Source of the DNA: Arenimonas sp.
Lineage (GTDB): Bacteria; Pseudomonadota; Gammaproteobacteria; Xanthomonadales; Xanthomonadaceae
Reading direction: 5' to 3'
Assembly (NCBI GenBank): GCA_003497545.1
Contig: DNNT01000238.1
Coordinates: 369-8,759, forward strand
DNA: 8,391 bases
The notes under the pieces: model-generated
Database searches by the model: none
The model's input: the letters and a program-made list of their open reading frames with translations, nothing else
Told to the model about the DNA's origin: nothing
Program-made: the position numbers and the translations under genes
In this document: positions 1-8,391 of the stretch, piece by piece
Layout of the letters: every line of letters starts with the position of its first letter
Position numbering within the stretch: position 1 is the stretch's first letter

Positions 1-582
1 CTGGGCCTGCCCAATGCCGGCAAGTCGACCTTCCTCGCCGCGGCCAGCGCGGCCAAGCCCAAGATCGCGGACTATCCCTTCACGACCCTGGTGCCCAATC
101 TGGGCATGGTGGATCTGTCGCCGACCGAGCGGTTCGTCATCGCCGACATCCCCGGCCTGATCGAGGGCGCCGCCGACGGCGCCGGCCTGGGCGCGCAGTT
201 CCTGCGCCACGTGCAGCGCACCCGCCTGCTGCTGCACCTGGTGGACCTGGCGCCGTTCGACGAGCAGGTGGACCCGGTGCAGCAGGTGCGCGCCATCGAG
301 GCCGAGTTGCGCAAGCACGACCCGGCCATGCTGGAGAAGCCGCGTTGGCTGGTGATGAACAAGGCCGACCTGCTGCCCGAGGACGAGCGCCAGGCGCGCG
401 CCCGGGCCGTGGTGGAGGCGCTGGACTGGAAGGAGCCCTGGTTCCTGGTGTCGGCCATTGGCCGCGAGGGCACCTGGCCGGTGGTCCTGAAGGTGCAGCA
501 GTTCTTCGACGACCAGAAGGCCGCGGCCCTGGAGGCGGCGCAGGACGTCGCCGCGCGCGCGGAGATGAGCCGCAATGCCTGA
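1..582 (+). CDS. obgE: Obg/CgtA GTPase, 3' part (5' end outside window)
   Basis: Obg-family GTPase involved in late 50S ribosomal subunit assembly and stress/growth control. Reading frame 1 is open from the first base to a TGA at 580-582, giving 193 residues. The nucleotide-binding motifs appear in order: G1 GLPNAGKST at residues 2-10, the switch I region with YPFTT around 23-27, G3 DIPG at 49-52, G4 NKAD at 120-123 and G5 SAI at 151-153. The visible part is therefore the G domain plus a short C-terminal tail. The glycine-rich N-terminal Obg domain, about 160 residues by comparison with the family, lies upstream of the window. In related genomes the gene follows rplU-rpmA, which cannot be checked here. 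It converges on rpsT across a shared hairpin terminator. An ATG at 106 in this frame is internal, because the G1 motif lies before it. Confidence 0.96.
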   Translation: MGLPNAGKSTFLAAASAAKPKIADYPFTTLVPNLGMVDLSPTERFVIADIPGLIEGAADGAGLGAQFLRHVQRTRLLLHLVDLAPFDEQVDPVQQVRAIEAELRKHDPAMLEKPRWLVMNKADLLPEDERQARARAVVEALDWKEPWFLVSAIGREGTWPVVLKVQQFFDDQKAAALEAAQDVAARAEMSRNA

Positions 583-605
583 GCCGGTCGTCGCGTTCGC
601 GCGCC

Positions 606-623
606 TGCCGGCCGGCGCCGGCA
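606..623. other. GC-only small hairpin between obgE and the terminator
   Basis: Perfect 7-bp inverted repeat TGCCGGC / GCCGGCA with a 4-nt loop (613-616). It sits 17 bases before the terminator stem. No T-run follows, so by itself it is not a canonical terminator. It may stabilise the obgE mRNA 3' end or simply reflect local GC richness. Confidence 0.4.
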
Positions 624-636
624 AATCCCGGGCAGC

Positions 637-665
637 AAAAAGGCCGGCTTGCGCCGGCCTTCTTT
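637..665. terminator. Bidirectional intrinsic terminator between obgE and rpsT
   Basis: Perfect 9-bp stem AAGGCCGGC (640-648) / GCCGGCCTT (653-661) with loop TTGC. The stem is preceded by an A-run (637-641) and followed by TTCTTT (660-665), so it can serve as a rho-independent terminator in both directions. It lies 58 bases past the obgE stop and about 40 bases past the rpsT stop, as expected for two convergent genes. Confidence 0.85.
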
Positions 666-700
666 CGCCGATCGGCGGGGCGCCCGGGGGCGCCGCCGGA

Positions 701-970
701 TCAGGCCTGCTTCAGGGCCTTGATGTGGGCCGTGATGCGGCTCTTGTGGCGGGCAGCCTTGTTCTTGTGGATCAGGCCGCGGGCCGAGTAGCGGTCCAGG
801 ATCGGCTGGGCGGTCGCGAAGGCGGCCTCGGCGCCGGCGGCGTCCTTGGCTTCCAGGGCCTTGATGACCTTCTTCACGGCGGTGCGCAGCATGGAGCGCT
901 GGCTGGCATTGCGGGCGTTGCGGACGACGGTCTGCTTGGCGCGCTTCTTGGCGGACTTGATGTTGGCCAC
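701..970 (-). CDS. rpsT: 30S ribosomal protein S20
   Basis: Small basic primary-binding protein of the 30S subunit that contacts 16S rRNA. The 89-residue product begins (V/M)[12 protein letters not shown] and contains [10 protein letters not shown] and the C-terminal [14 protein letters not shown] block, which are typical of S20; length matches the family. The start is GTG at 970-968, chosen because ANIKSAKKR is the conserved N terminus and a Shine-Dalgarno AGGAG (complement of 977-981) lies 6 nt upstream. The frame stays open further upstream to an ATG at 1081, but that 37-residue extension is not S20-like and runs through the promoter. The use of GTG recalls the UUG start of E. coli rpsT, where a weak start codon is tied to S20 autoregulation; that parallel is inference. 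The gene is transcribed alone, divergent from murJ and convergent with obgE. Confidence 0.97.
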   Translation of the reverse strand: MANIKSAKKRAKQTVVRNARNASQRSMLRTAVKKVIKALEAKDAAGAEAAFATAQPILDRYSARGLIHKNKAARHKSRITAHIKALKQA

Positions 971-976
971 GGAGGG

Positions 977-981
977 CTCCT
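977..981 (-). promoter_or_regulatory. Ribosome binding site fixing the GTG start of rpsT
   Basis: On the minus strand this reads AGGAG, separated by 6 nt from the GTG at 970-968. It supports the short 89-residue S20 over the longer open frame. Confidence 0.8.
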
Positions 982-1008
982 GAAATCGTTGGACGAGGGC
1001 CGGGGTGC

Positions 1009-1027
1009 GAATTCCCGGCCGGGATTC
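1009..1027. other. Near-perfect palindrome in the rpsT leader
   Basis: GAATTCCCGG / CCGGGATTC pair over 9 bp with one bulged T. It lies inside the expected 5' untranslated leader of rpsT, between the promoter and the Shine-Dalgarno site. In RNA it would fold as a hairpin with a GGCC-type loop. It could be a leader structure relevant to S20 control, but no function is shown. Confidence 0.45.
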
Positions 1028-1052
1028 GGGGGTGGTGCTGGAAAGACCCGAA

Positions 1053-1081
1053 ATTATGGGGGATTCAGTGGCTTGAGTCAA
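1053..1081 (-). promoter_or_regulatory. Sigma-70 promoter of rpsT
   Basis: On the minus strand, -35 TTGACT (complement of 1076-1081) and -10 CATAAT (complement of 1053-1058) are separated by exactly 17 bp (1059-1075). Each hexamer matches consensus at 5 of 6 positions. Transcription should start near 1046, giving a leader of about 75 nt before the GTG. A strong promoter is expected for a ribosomal protein gene. Confidence 0.8.
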
Positions 1082-1088
1082 ATCCCCC
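1058..1088. promoter_or_regulatory. 8-bp perfect inverted repeat overlapping the rpsT promoter (candidate operator or leader hairpin)
   Basis: GGGGGATT (1058-1065) and AATCCCCC (1081-1088) are perfect inverted copies with 15 nt between them. The left arm touches the rpsT -10 hexamer and the right arm touches the -35, so a dimeric regulator bound here would occlude the promoter. If a plus-strand murJ transcript covers this region, the dyad would instead form a hairpin about 23 nt before the murJ start. The dyad itself is visible; either function is inference. Confidence 0.4.
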
Positions 1089-1110
1089 TTGCCGCCCCGG
1101 GGGTGGGGGC

Positions 1111-2691
1111 ATGAGCGGGGCCGGCCAGGGCAAGTCGCGGGGCGGCCTGCTGCGGTCCACCGCGGTGTTCAGCGCCATGACCCTGCTGTCGCGCATCGCC
1201 GGCTTCGTGCGCGACGTGGTGCAGGCCAGCTTCTTCGGCGCCGGCGGCATCGTCGACGCCTTCGCGGTAGCCTACCGCATCCCCAACTACCTGCGCCGCA
1301 TCTTCGCCGAGGGCTCGTTCGCCTCGGCCTTCGTGCCGGTGCTGTCGGAGCTGCGCCAGAAGGGCGACGAAAAGGCGCTCAAGGACTTCCTCGACCACGT
1401 GGCCGGTGCCCTGTGCGCCACCGTGCTCGTGGTCAGCGGCCTGGGCATGCTGGCGGCGCCGGTGGTGGTGGCCCTGATCGCCCCGGGCAGCCTGGACGAC
1501 CCGGAGAAGTTCGGACTCACCGCCGACATGCTGCGCATCGTCTTCCCCTACCTGGCCCTGGTGTCGATGACCGCGCTGTCGGGAGCAGTGCTCAACAGCT
1601 TCCAGCGCTTCGCCCTGCCGGCCGTCACCCCGGTGTTGCACAACCTGGCCGTGATCGCCGCCATGTATGGTCTGGCGCCTTTCCTTGACGTACCGGTGAA
1701 GGCCCTGGCCTGGGGCGTGCTGGCGGCCGGCGCCCTGCAACTGGCGCTGCTGTGGCCGGCGATGGGCCGCCTGGGGCTACGCCCGCGCCTGCGTCTGAAC
1801 CTCCGGCACGAGGGCGTGCGCCGGGTGGGCCAGCTGATGCTGCCGACGCTGTTTTCGTCCTCGGTGGCCCAGCTCAACCTGATCGTGGGCACCATGTTCG
1901 CCTCGCTGCTGGTGGATGGCAGCCCGAGCTGGCTGTATTACTCCGACCGGCTGGTCGAATTCCCGCTGGGCATGTTCGGCGTGGCCCTGGGCACGGTGAT
2001 CCTGCCGCACCTGGCGCGCCGCCACGCCGACGCCGACACGGTGGGCTACGCCGCCGCGCTCGACTGGGGCCTGCGCACGGTGCTGCTGCTGGCGGTGCCG
2101 GCGGCGCTGGGCCTGGCATTGCTGGCCGAGCCGCTGGCGGTGGTCATCTTCGAGCGCGGCGAGTTCGTGGCGGCCGACAGCCGCATGACCTCGCTGAGCC
2201 TGATGGCCATGAGCCTGGGCATTCCCGGCTTCATGGCAAGCAAGGTCCTGCTTTCGGCCTTCTACGCCCGGCAGGACACGAAGACGCCGATGCGTGCCGC
2301 CGTGGCCACGGTCTTCATCAACGTGGGCCTGACGGCCGCCATCACCACGCCGCTGTGGCTGGGCGCCGTGCCCGGGGCCCATGCCGGCATCGCGCTGGCC
2401 ACGGGCCTGGCCGGCCTGGCCAATGCGCTGCTGCTCTGGTGCTACCTGAGCCGCGACGCCGGATTCACGCTGTCCCCGGGCTGGGGCCGGCACCTGCTGC
2501 GCATCGGGCTGGCCAGCCTTGCCCTGGCGGCCGCCGTGCTGCTGGCCGCCCACGCGGTGGGTGACTGGCGCGCCTGGGGCGGCGTGGCCCGCTGGCTGCT
2601 GCTGCTGGGGGTGGTGGCGGCGGGCGCAGGCGCCTACGGCCTGGCGCTGCTGGCCACCGGCTGGCGCCCGCGCGAGCTGCGCGGCGGATGA
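1111..2691 (+). CDS. murJ: Lipid II flippase MurJ (MviN)
   Basis: Inner-membrane flippase of the MOP exporter superfamily that moves undecaprenyl-linked lipid II to the periplasmic face for peptidoglycan synthesis. The 526-residue product is strongly hydrophobic with about 14 membrane segments, against 511 residues in E. coli. The conserved N terminus is clear: [14 protein letters not shown], then [11 protein letters not shown], then [20 protein letters not shown]. Residues R28, R34, D49, R62 and R280 align, with a constant +10 offset, to the functionally important E. coli R18, R24, D39, R52 and R270. The block [24 protein letters not shown] (from about residue 276) is also conserved. The ATG at 1111 is preferred because it gives the normal short cytoplasmic N terminus. 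Its ribosome site is unusual, two G-runs at 1099-1103 and 1105-1109. No convincing plus-strand promoter is visible upstream. The gene ends against ribF. Confidence 0.96.
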   Translation: MSGAGQGKSRGGLLRSTAVFSAMTLLSRIAGFVRDVVQASFFGAGGIVDAFAVAYRIPNYLRRIFAEGSFASAFVPVLSELRQKGDEKALKDFLDHVAGALCATVLVVSGLGMLAAPVVVALIAPGSLDDPEKFGLTADMLRIVFPYLALVSMTALSGAVLNSFQRFALPAVTPVLHNLAVIAAMYGLAPFLDVPVKALAWGVLAAGALQLALLWPAMGRLGLRPRLRLNLRHEGVRRVGQLMLPTLFSSSVAQLNLIVGTMFASLLVDGSPSWLYYSDRLVEFPLGMFGVALGTVILPHLARRHADADTVGYAAALDWGLRTVLLLAVPAALGLALLAEPLAVVIFERGEFVAADSRMTSLSLMAMSLGIPGFMASKVLLSAFYARQDTKTPMRAAVATVFINVGLTAAITTPLWLGAVPGAHAGIALATGLAGLANALLLWCYLSRDAGFTLSPGWGRHLLRIGLASLALAAAVLLAAHAVGDWRAWGGVARWLLLLGVVAAGAGAYGLALLATGWRPRELRGG

Positions 2692-2702
2692 GCGCTGCCG
2701 GC

Positions 2703-2708
2703 TATAAT
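2703..2708 (+). promoter_or_regulatory. Perfect -10 hexamer just upstream of ribF
   Basis: TATAAT lies 6 nt before the ATG at 2715. A transcript from it would start at or next to that ATG and so be leaderless. No good -35 is present at the expected spacing (2680-2685 reads CGCGGC) and there is no TG extension, so promoter activity is uncertain. In this GC-rich DNA a perfect TATAAT at such a place is notable. Confidence 0.45.
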
Positions 2709-2714
2709 TTCCGC

Positions 2715-3667
2715 ATGAGCAAGCTGTTCCGGGACGTGGTGGGCAACCAGGATTGCCCGCAGGGCAGCGTGGTTTGCATCGGTGCCTTCGACGGCCTCCA
2801 CCGGGGGCACCAGGCCCTGGTCGGCCACGTGCGGGCGCGTGCGCGCGCCGCGGGCCTGGCTGCCGTGGCGCTGAGCTTCGAACCGCTGCCGCGTGAATTC
2901 TTCGCCCCGGCCAACCCGCCGGCGCGCCTGCTGCTGCCGCGCGCCAAGTTCGAAGGCCTGCGCGCGGCGGGCATGGACGTGGTCGGCCTGCTGCGCTTCA
3001 ACGCCGCCATGACGGCGATGAGTGCCGAGGAGTTCGTCGAGCGCGTGCTGGTGCAGCGGCTGTCGGCGCGCGAAGTCTGGGTGGGCCCGGGTTTCCGCTT
3101 CGGCCATGGCCGCAAGGGCGACCTGGCGCTGCTGCAGGCGCTGGGCAAGGTGCATGGCTTCGCAGCAGGGGAGATCGAGCCGGTGGTGGACGCCGACGGC
3201 CGCGTCTCCGCCAGCGCGGTGCGCGCGCACCTGGCGGCCGGCAACCTGGACGCCGCGGCCCTGGCCCTGGGTCGGCGTTATGCCATCAGCGGAAAGGTGG
3301 TGCGCGGCAAGCAGCTCGGCCGCCAGCTCGGCTACCCTACGGCGAACCTGCGCCTGGCCGGCAAGCGCGCCGCGCTCGGCGGCATTTTCGCGGTGTGGGT
3401 GCATGGCATCGGGCCCGGGCCGCGCGCCGGTGTGGCCAGCCTGGGCACGCGGCCGACGGTGCAGGGCGTCGAGCCCTTGCTCGAGGCGCATGTGTTTGAT
3501 TTCGATGGCGACCTGTATGGCCGCCGCATCGAAGTGGAGTTCGTCGCCAAGCTGCGCGACGAGGAGAAGTTCGACGACCTGCCCGCCCTGGTCCGACAGA
3601 TGGACCGGGACGCCGAGCAGGCCCGGCGCGCCTTGCGCCAAGACAGGGAAGAAGGCGGAGTGACGGC

Positions 3668-3671
<4 letters not shown>
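2715..3671 (+). CDS. ribF: Bifunctional riboflavin kinase / FAD synthetase
   Basis: Cytoplasmic enzyme that phosphorylates riboflavin to FMN and adenylates FMN to FAD. With the start at 2715 the product has 318 residues, the usual RibF length. The N-terminal FAD synthetase (nucleotidyltransferase) domain has [10 protein letters not shown] at residues 23-32, with the HRGH signature at 29-32, and a later SASAVRAHL block. The C-terminal flavokinase domain has [20 protein letters not shown] with PTAN at 208-211. The likely catalytic glutamate is E257 in [16 protein letters not shown], followed by KLRDEEKFD. Start choice: MSKLFRDV at 2715 aligns with the E. coli N terminus but has no Shine-Dalgarno. 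The alternative ATG at 2688 adds 9 residues (327 aa) and overlaps the murJ stop as ATGA, which would suit translational coupling. The GTG of the next gene overlaps the TGA by 4 nt. Confidence 0.95.
3657..3660 (+). promoter_or_regulatory. Ribosome binding site for the ileS-type gene
   Basis: GGAG inside an AAGGCGGAG stretch, 7 nt before the GTG start at 3668 and within the end of ribF. It supports GTG as the start and coupled translation with ribF. Confidence 0.7.
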
Positions 3672-6090
<2,419 letters not shown>

Positions 6091-6091
<1 letters not shown>

Positions 6092-6522
6092 TGCGCCCCA
6101 CCGAAGCCAGCGCCGCCGCGGCCCAGGCCGCCATAGCCGAGGAGTTCAGCTTCTTCGGCGACTGGTCCGAGCGCTACCAGTACCTGATCGACCTGGGCCG
6201 CAAGCTGCCGCCCTTCCCCGAGGAATGGAAAACCGAGGCCAACCGGCTGCACGGCTGCCAGTCCATGGTCTGGATCGTGGCCGAAGGCACGGCCGACGAG
6301 CTCGAGTTCCACGCCATCAGCGACTCGACCATCGTTTCGGGCCTGATCTACCTCGCGCTGCGCGTCTATTCCGGCCGCAGCGCCGCCGAAATCCTGGCCA
6401 CCTCGCCCGATTACATCGCGGCCATCGGCCTGGCCAAGCACCTCTCGCCGACCCGCAGCAACGGCCTCGCTTCGCTGCTTCAGTTCATCCAGGACACCGC
6501 GCGCCGGCACGCCCCGGCCTGA
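6091..6522 (+). CDS. sufE: Cysteine desulfuration protein SufE
   Basis: SufE accepts persulfide sulfur from a SufS-type cysteine desulfurase and passes it on for Fe-S cluster assembly in the cytoplasm. The 143-residue product has the family length (~140) and the conserved blocks FSFFGDWSERYQYLIDLGRKLPPFP, then NRLHGCQSMVW, then LIYLALRVYSGRSAAEI and HLSPTRSNGL. C56 in HGCQS is the persulfide-carrying cysteine. The ATG at 6091 overlaps the preceding TGA by one base (TGATG), so translation is probably coupled. A sulfur-from-cysteine gene beside a cysS-derived segment fits a native cysS-sufE neighbourhood on this side of the chimera; that pairing is inference. It could also be a CsdE-type paralogue, which the sequence alone does not separate cleanly. 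Confidence 0.95.
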
Positions 6523-6525
6523 CCC

Positions 6526-6530
6526 GAGGA
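6526..6530 (+). promoter_or_regulatory. Ribosome binding site for the DUF885 gene
   Basis: GAGGA, 6 nt before the ATG at 6537, within the 14-nt gap after sufE. It supports this start and the predicted signal peptide that follows. Confidence 0.7.
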
Positions 6531-6536
6531 AACGCC

Positions 6537-8279
6537 ATGCCCCGCCTCCGCCTGCTCGCCAGCTGTCTGGCGCTAGCCCTCGCCGCCCCGGCCCTGGCCG
6601 CCCAGCCGCCTTCGCTGGCGCCGGCCCTGGCCGAGATGCCGGCTTCGCCGCAGGTGCTGGCGCCGGTGGTGGCGCGTTTCCGCGCCGACCTGGCCAGCCT
6701 CGAGCGCGTGCGTGACACCACCGCCGGCCCGCGCCGCCAGGCCGCGCTGTACCAGCTCTACCGCGACTGGCAAACGCGCTTGGGCGAGCTCGACGTGGCA
6801 ACGCTGGGCCTGGAAGACCGCCTCGACGCCGCACTGTTCCAGCGCGACCTGGCCTACCGCCTGTCCCAGCTTGAGTTCCAGCGCAGTCGCTACGAAGAAG
6901 CCGCGACGCTGCTGCCGCGCGTCGACACACTCATTGCGCTGGCCGAAGCCCGCCGCGCGCTGGAATACCCCGAAGGCCGCGCCAGCGCCGAAACCCTGCA
7001 CCAGGCCCGCCAGGCCCTGGCCGACCTGCAGGCCCGGCTGGAAAAGGACCCCAAGGCCCTAGGCAGCACGCCCATCGTGGCCTTCCGCGCGTCGCGCCTG
7101 CTCGAGGGCGTGCGCGGCGACCTGAAGCAGTGGCAGGAATTCCACGCCGGCTACGACCCCGATTTCAGCTGGTGGACGCGCCAGCCCTACGAGGCGCTCG
7201 ACAAGCAGCTCGAGTCCTACGGCGCGCTGCTGCGCGACAAGCTGGCCGGCGCCCAGGACCCGGAAACCATCATTGGCGACCCGATTGGCCGCGAGGCGCT
7301 GCTCGAAGGCCTGCGCCACGAACTGATCCCCTACACGCCCGAGCAGCTGATGGACCTGGCCGAGCGCGAACTGGCCTGGTGCCAGCGCGAGCTCGCCAAG
7401 GCCGCCGCCGAGATGGGCGCGAAGGACTGGCACGAGGCGCTGGAGATCGTGAAGTCGCGCCACCCCGCGCCCGGCGAACAGCCGAAGCTCGTGGTGGAGC
7501 TGGCCGACGAGGCCATCAACTACCTCGTCGACAACGACCTGGTGAGCGTGCCCGAGCTGGCCAGGCGCGACTGGCGCATGACCATGCTCTCGCCCGAGTA
7601 CCAGCTGCAGGCGCCGTTTTTCCTCGGCGGCCAGGACGTGTGGGTGGCCTACCCCACCGACACCATGCCGCACAACAAGAAGCTGATGGCGCTGCGCGGC
7701 AACAATCGCCACTTCTCGCGCGCCGTGGTGCACCACGAACTCATTCCGGGCCACCACCTGCAGTACTTCTACAACACCCGCTACCAGACCCACCGCGAGC
7801 TGTTCGACACGCCGTTCTGGACCGAGGGCTGGGCGCTGTACTGGGAGTTCCGCCTGTACGACCGGGGTTTCGCGAAGACGCCCGAGGACAGGATCGGCAT
7901 GCTGTTCTGGCGCAGCCACCGCGCCGCCCGCATCCTGTTCTCGCTGGGTTTCCACCTGGGCAAGATGACGCCGGACCAGGCCGTTGACCTGCTGGTCGAG
8001 CGCGTCGGCCACGAACGCGAGAACGCCCGCGCCGAAGTGCGCCGCAGCTTCGCCGGCGACTACGGCCCGCTCTACCAGATCGCCTACATGATCGGCGGGC
8101 TGCAGTTCCGCGCCCTGCACGAGGAAATCGTCGGCGCCGGCAAGATGACCGAGCGCGACTTCCACGACGCCATCCTCAAGGGCGGCCCCATGCCCGTCGC
8201 CGCCGTGCGCGCGCGCCTGCGCGGCGAACTCCCGCCGGGCGAGCTGGCGGCGGACTGGCGGTTTTACGACTTCGATTGA
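6537..8279 (+). CDS. Exported DUF885 family protein, putative zinc peptidase
   Basis: 580-residue product. The N terminus is a type I signal peptide: basic MPRLR, a hydrophobic stretch, then APALA|AQPP with cleavage expected after A21, so the mature protein is probably periplasmic or secreted. The DUF885 signature HELIPGHHLQ lies at residues 400-409 (H400, E401 and the H406/H407 pair as likely metal ligands and base). TEGWALYWE follows at 429-437, with E430 a likely third ligand. The C-terminal block with YGPLYQIAYMIGGLQFRAL is also typical. The family is regarded as metallopeptidase-like, but its substrate is not known from sequence. A lipobox-like LASC ends at C10, which is too close to the N terminus for a lipoprotein signal. 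The gene is 14 nt after sufE and probably co-transcribed, with no evident functional link. TGA is at 8277-8279. Confidence 0.9.
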   Translation: MPRLRLLASCLALALAAPALAAQPPSLAPALAEMPASPQVLAPVVARFRADLASLERVRDTTAGPRRQAALYQLYRDWQTRLGELDVATLGLEDRLDAALFQRDLAYRLSQLEFQRSRYEEAATLLPRVDTLIALAEARRALEYPEGRASAETLHQARQALADLQARLEKDPKALGSTPIVAFRASRLLEGVRGDLKQWQEFHAGYDPDFSWWTRQPYEALDKQLESYGALLRDKLAGAQDPETIIGDPIGREALLEGLRHELIPYTPEQLMDLAERELAWCQRELAKAAAEMGAKDWHEALEIVKSRHPAPGEQPKLVVELADEAINYLVDNDLVSVPELARRDWRMTMLSPEYQLQAPFFLGGQDVWVAYPTDTMPHNKKLMALRGNNRHFSRAVVHHELIPGHHLQYFYNTRYQTHRELFDTPFWTEGWALYWEFRLYDRGFAKTPEDRIGMLFWRSHRAARILFSLGFHLGKMTPDQAVDLLVERVGHERENARAEVRRSFAGDYGPLYQIAYMIGGLQFRALHEEIVGAGKMTERDFHDAILKGGPMPVAAVRARLRGELPPGELAADWRFYDFD

Positions 8280-8290
8280 GCTTGGGTTTT

Positions 8291-8391
8291 GAACACGGAT
8301 TTACACGGATAAGAACCGATGAACACGGATAGAGCGAGTTCAATATTCGAATCGCTTTATCCGTGGAAATCCGCGTTCATCCGCGTAAATC
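8291..8391. repeat. Imperfect inverted-repeat element with 10-nt internal period, cut by window end
   Basis: Two 40-nt arms (8298-8337 and 8352-8391) match as inverted copies at 30 of 40 positions, around a 14-nt loop (8338-8351) containing AATATT. The left arm is built of 10-nt units: ACACGGAT recurs at 8293, 8303 and 8323, with a degenerate unit between. The right arm carries the same unit in reverse (ATCCGCGT-type), also every 10 nt. Base composition is far less GC-rich than the genes. The left part (8291-8297) has no partner yet, so the element probably extends past the window. It resembles dispersed intergenic palindromes remembered from other proteobacterial genomes, which was not verified. 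There is no T-run, so it is not a canonical terminator for the DUF885 gene. Confidence 0.7.

Noticed and set aside
989..1017. Plus-strand promoter for murJ starting with TTGGAC at 989
   Set aside because: Only three of six -35 positions match, and no -10-like hexamer lies at the right spacing (TTCCCG).
701..1081. Longer S20 with an ATG start at 1081 (126 residues)
   Set aside because: The extra 37 residues are not S20-like and would be encoded across the rpsT promoter. GTG at 970 has a proper Shine-Dalgarno and the conserved N terminus.
345..1114. Overlapping plus-strand open frames across the obgE end and opposite rpsT
   Set aside because: They are compositionally biased, have no domain similarity, and conflict with obgE and rpsT, which carry full family motifs.
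6537..6566. Lipoprotein signal (LASC) in the DUF885 protein
   Set aside because: The cysteine is at residue 10, too early for a normal lipoprotein signal peptide. A longer hydrophobic core with an ALA|AQ type I site follows.
8291..8391. CRISPR array
   Set aside because: Repeat units are about 10 nt with no unique spacers, and they are arranged as an inverted pair rather than as direct repeats.

Overview
The window is GC-rich, densely packed bacterial DNA. Gene content and order point to a gammaproteobacterium, most likely of the Xanthomonadales/Lysobacterales type. That placement is inferred from remembered protein similarity and the usual obgE-rpsT-murJ-ribF-ileS order; no search was run.

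Layout. The window opens inside obgE (ribosome-assembly GTPase; 5' part cut off). A bidirectional hairpin terminator separates it from the convergent rpsT (ribosomal protein S20, minus strand). rpsT has a GTG start and a near-consensus sigma-70 promoter. A 140-bp divergent region then leads into a plus-strand run: murJ (lipid II flippase), ribF (FAD synthetase/riboflavin kinase), an aminoacyl-tRNA synthetase gene, sufE (cysteine-desulfurase sulfur acceptor) and an exported DUF885 putative zinc peptidase. The plus-strand genes overlap by a few bases or nearly touch. The last ~100 bp hold an AT-richer inverted-repeat element with a 10-nt internal period, which runs off the window end.

The main observation is the synthetase at 3668-6091. 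Its first ~625 residues are an ordinary isoleucyl-tRNA synthetase (HIGH, CP1 editing domain, [15 protein letters not shown]). From immediately after KMSKSIGN to the stop, the protein is the C-terminal ~182 residues of a cysteinyl-tRNA synthetase. The IleRS anticodon-binding domain and C-terminal zinc peptide are absent, as is the whole CysRS catalytic half. The switch falls in the one motif these class Ia enzymes share. Synteny changes at the same point: left of it is the usual ileS neighbourhood, while lspA/ispH, expected after ileS, are missing and sufE-DUF885, a plausible cysS neighbourhood, follow. This is either a real in-frame deletion/recombination chimera or an assembly join through a short shared k-mer. 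The sequence alone cannot decide between them.

The remaining genes are conserved housekeeping genes. Secondary points of interest are a possible leaderless ribF transcript, a dyad overlapping the rpsT promoter and the murJ leader, and the terminal repeat.
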